From Mesorhizobium sp. SARCC-RB16n (GTDB taxonomy: Bacteria; Pseudomonadota; Alphaproteobacteria; Rhizobiales; Rhizobiaceae): 64,000 nt of DNA. The stretch is from NCBI RefSeq assembly GCF_008520305.1, contig NZ_ML703271.1:1-64000 (forward strand), written 5' to 3'. Positions 63,245-64,000 of the stretch are shown here, in pieces (the stretch's first letter is position 1; each line of letters begins with the position of its first letter). Position numbers and translations under genes: made by a program. The notes below the pieces were generated by a model, which did no database searches, was not told where the DNA came from, and saw nothing but the letters and a program-made list of their open reading frames with translations.

Positions 63245-64000
63245 GCAACCAGATCATCCAGGGCATCCTGCTCGGCGGCTACTACGCGCTGATCGCCTGC
63301 GGCCTGTCCTTCATGTTTTCGGTGATGCGCATCATCAACCTCGCCCATGGCAGTCTTGCCGTCGTCGCCGCCTATGCGTTGTGGTTTCTGGCCTCGCGGT
63401 TCCACGTCTCACCGTTTCTCGGCTTGCTCATCGTATTGCCGGTGATGGCCGTGATCGGCTGGGCGCTGCAGCGCTTCCTGCTCGAGCGCAGCGCGCGTGG
63501 CGGCGCCCTGCTGCCGATCCTGACGACGTTCGGCCTCGCCATCGTCATCGACAACATGCTGTTCGAACAGTTCGGCGCGAACACGCGTTCGCTGGCGCCC
63601 TATATCGGCAGCCTGTCCTACGATTCCTGGGAATGGCCTGGCAGCATCTATGTCGGCAAGCTCGCGGTGATCATGTTCGCCACCGCCGTGATCCTGCTTG
63701 GCGGGCTGCAGCTGTTCCTGACCCGCACCGGGCTTGGGCGCTCGATCCGTGCCACTTCGGAAGACCCAGACACCGCCGGGCTGGTCGGCGTCGATGCACG
63801 GCGCGCCAATACCATTGCGGCTGCCATCGCCTTGGTCACGGTCGGCCTTGCCGGCGCGTTCCTCGGCATGCGCGGCACATTCGATCCCTATGCCGGCGCG
63901 CCGCAATTGCTGTTTGCGTTCGAGGCTGCGGTGATCGGCGGTGCCGGGTCGCTGTGGGGAACGCTGATCGGCGGCATCGTGCTGGCGCTGGCCCAGACGC
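63241..64000 (+). CDS. ABC permease, LivH type (partial, runs off window)
   Basis: N-terminal 253 residues of a branched-chain-amino-acid-type permease. It begins MSNQIIQGILLGGYYALIAC and has the LivH block GLSFMFSVMRIINLAHGSL, several membrane segments, and the coupling region GRSIRATSEDPDTAGLVGVD. The last visible stretch, EAAVIGGAGSLWGTLIGGIV, is near the usual C-terminus, so probably about 35-40 residues are missing. ATG at 63241 overlaps the LivF-type stop. A LivM-type second permease is expected beyond the window. Confidence 0.92.
   Translation, partial: MSNQIIQGILLGGYYALIACGLSFMFSVMRIINLAHGSLAVVAAYALWFLASRFHVSPFLGLLIVLPVMAVIGWALQRFLLERSARGGALLPILTTFGLAIVIDNMLFEQFGANTRSLAPYIGSLSYDSWEWPGSIYVGKLAVIMFATAVILLGGLQLFLTRTGLGRSIRATSEDPDTAGLVGVDARRANTIAAAIALVTVGLAGAFLGMRGTFDPYAGAPQLLFAFEAAVIGGAGSLWGTLIGGIVLALAQT

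Overview
The window is GC-rich, densely coding alphaproteobacterial DNA, most like a Mesorhizobium or close Rhizobiales chromosome. That placement is inferred from a second, tail-less FtsZ, a dctA/dctBD C4-dicarboxylate locus with a sigma-54 promoter, a pca operon with PcaQ-type sites of the ATAACC-N4-GGTTAA kind, and a rhizobial-type intergenic palindrome. I recognised no rRNA, tRNA, CRISPR array or phage. The only mobile-element trace is a decayed IS5-family fragment near 11.5 kb.

Layout. (1) 0-5.6 kb, minus strand: a SorC-type regulator heading a CUT1 sugar/polyol importer operon. (2) 5.8-13.3 kb: single genes, namely MgtC, FtsZ2, a dimethylformamidase large-subunit-like protein with a GntR/FCD regulator, a small hypothetical gene, an IS remnant and a glutamine-synthetase-family enzyme. 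(3) 13.3-25 kb: an N-acetylmuramate / anhydro-muropeptide catabolic cluster. It holds an RpiR regulator, a second MurA, a GlcNAc kinase, MurQ, a Dpp-type importer with a fused double ATPase, a serine hydrolase and AnmK. Two near-identical operators tie it together. (4) 25-30.2 kb: dctD, dctB and divergent dctA. (5) 30.3-38.8 kb, minus: a sugar operon with substrate-binding protein, two permeases, two TIM-barrel isomerases, two enzyme genes of the Gfo/Idh and alpha/beta-hydrolase families, an RPE-family epimerase and a ROK kinase. It ends in a 36-codon relic of the missing ATPase. (6) 39-44.6 kb: Gfo/Idh oxidoreductase, esterase, LacI regulator, PfkB kinase and a GatZ-like protein. (7) 44.7-54.4 kb: two divergent CUT1 importer operons around a perfect palindromic operator; one also carries SIS, GntR-UTRA, ROK and PIG-L proteins. 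(8) 54.5-64 kb: pobA-pcaBGHCD, divergent pcaQ, and a PcaQ-site-preceded branched-chain-amino-acid-type ABC importer that runs off the end.

The genes read as scavenging modules, each with its own importer, regulator and enzymes. Points most worth attention: the murein-recycling cluster with its extra MurA and paired operators; a 78-bp promoter duplication in inverted orientation on both sides of pcaQ; and the pattern that three of the four CUT1 importers lack an ATPase gene, one retaining only a fragment, while the ATPase that is present has altered catalytic positions.
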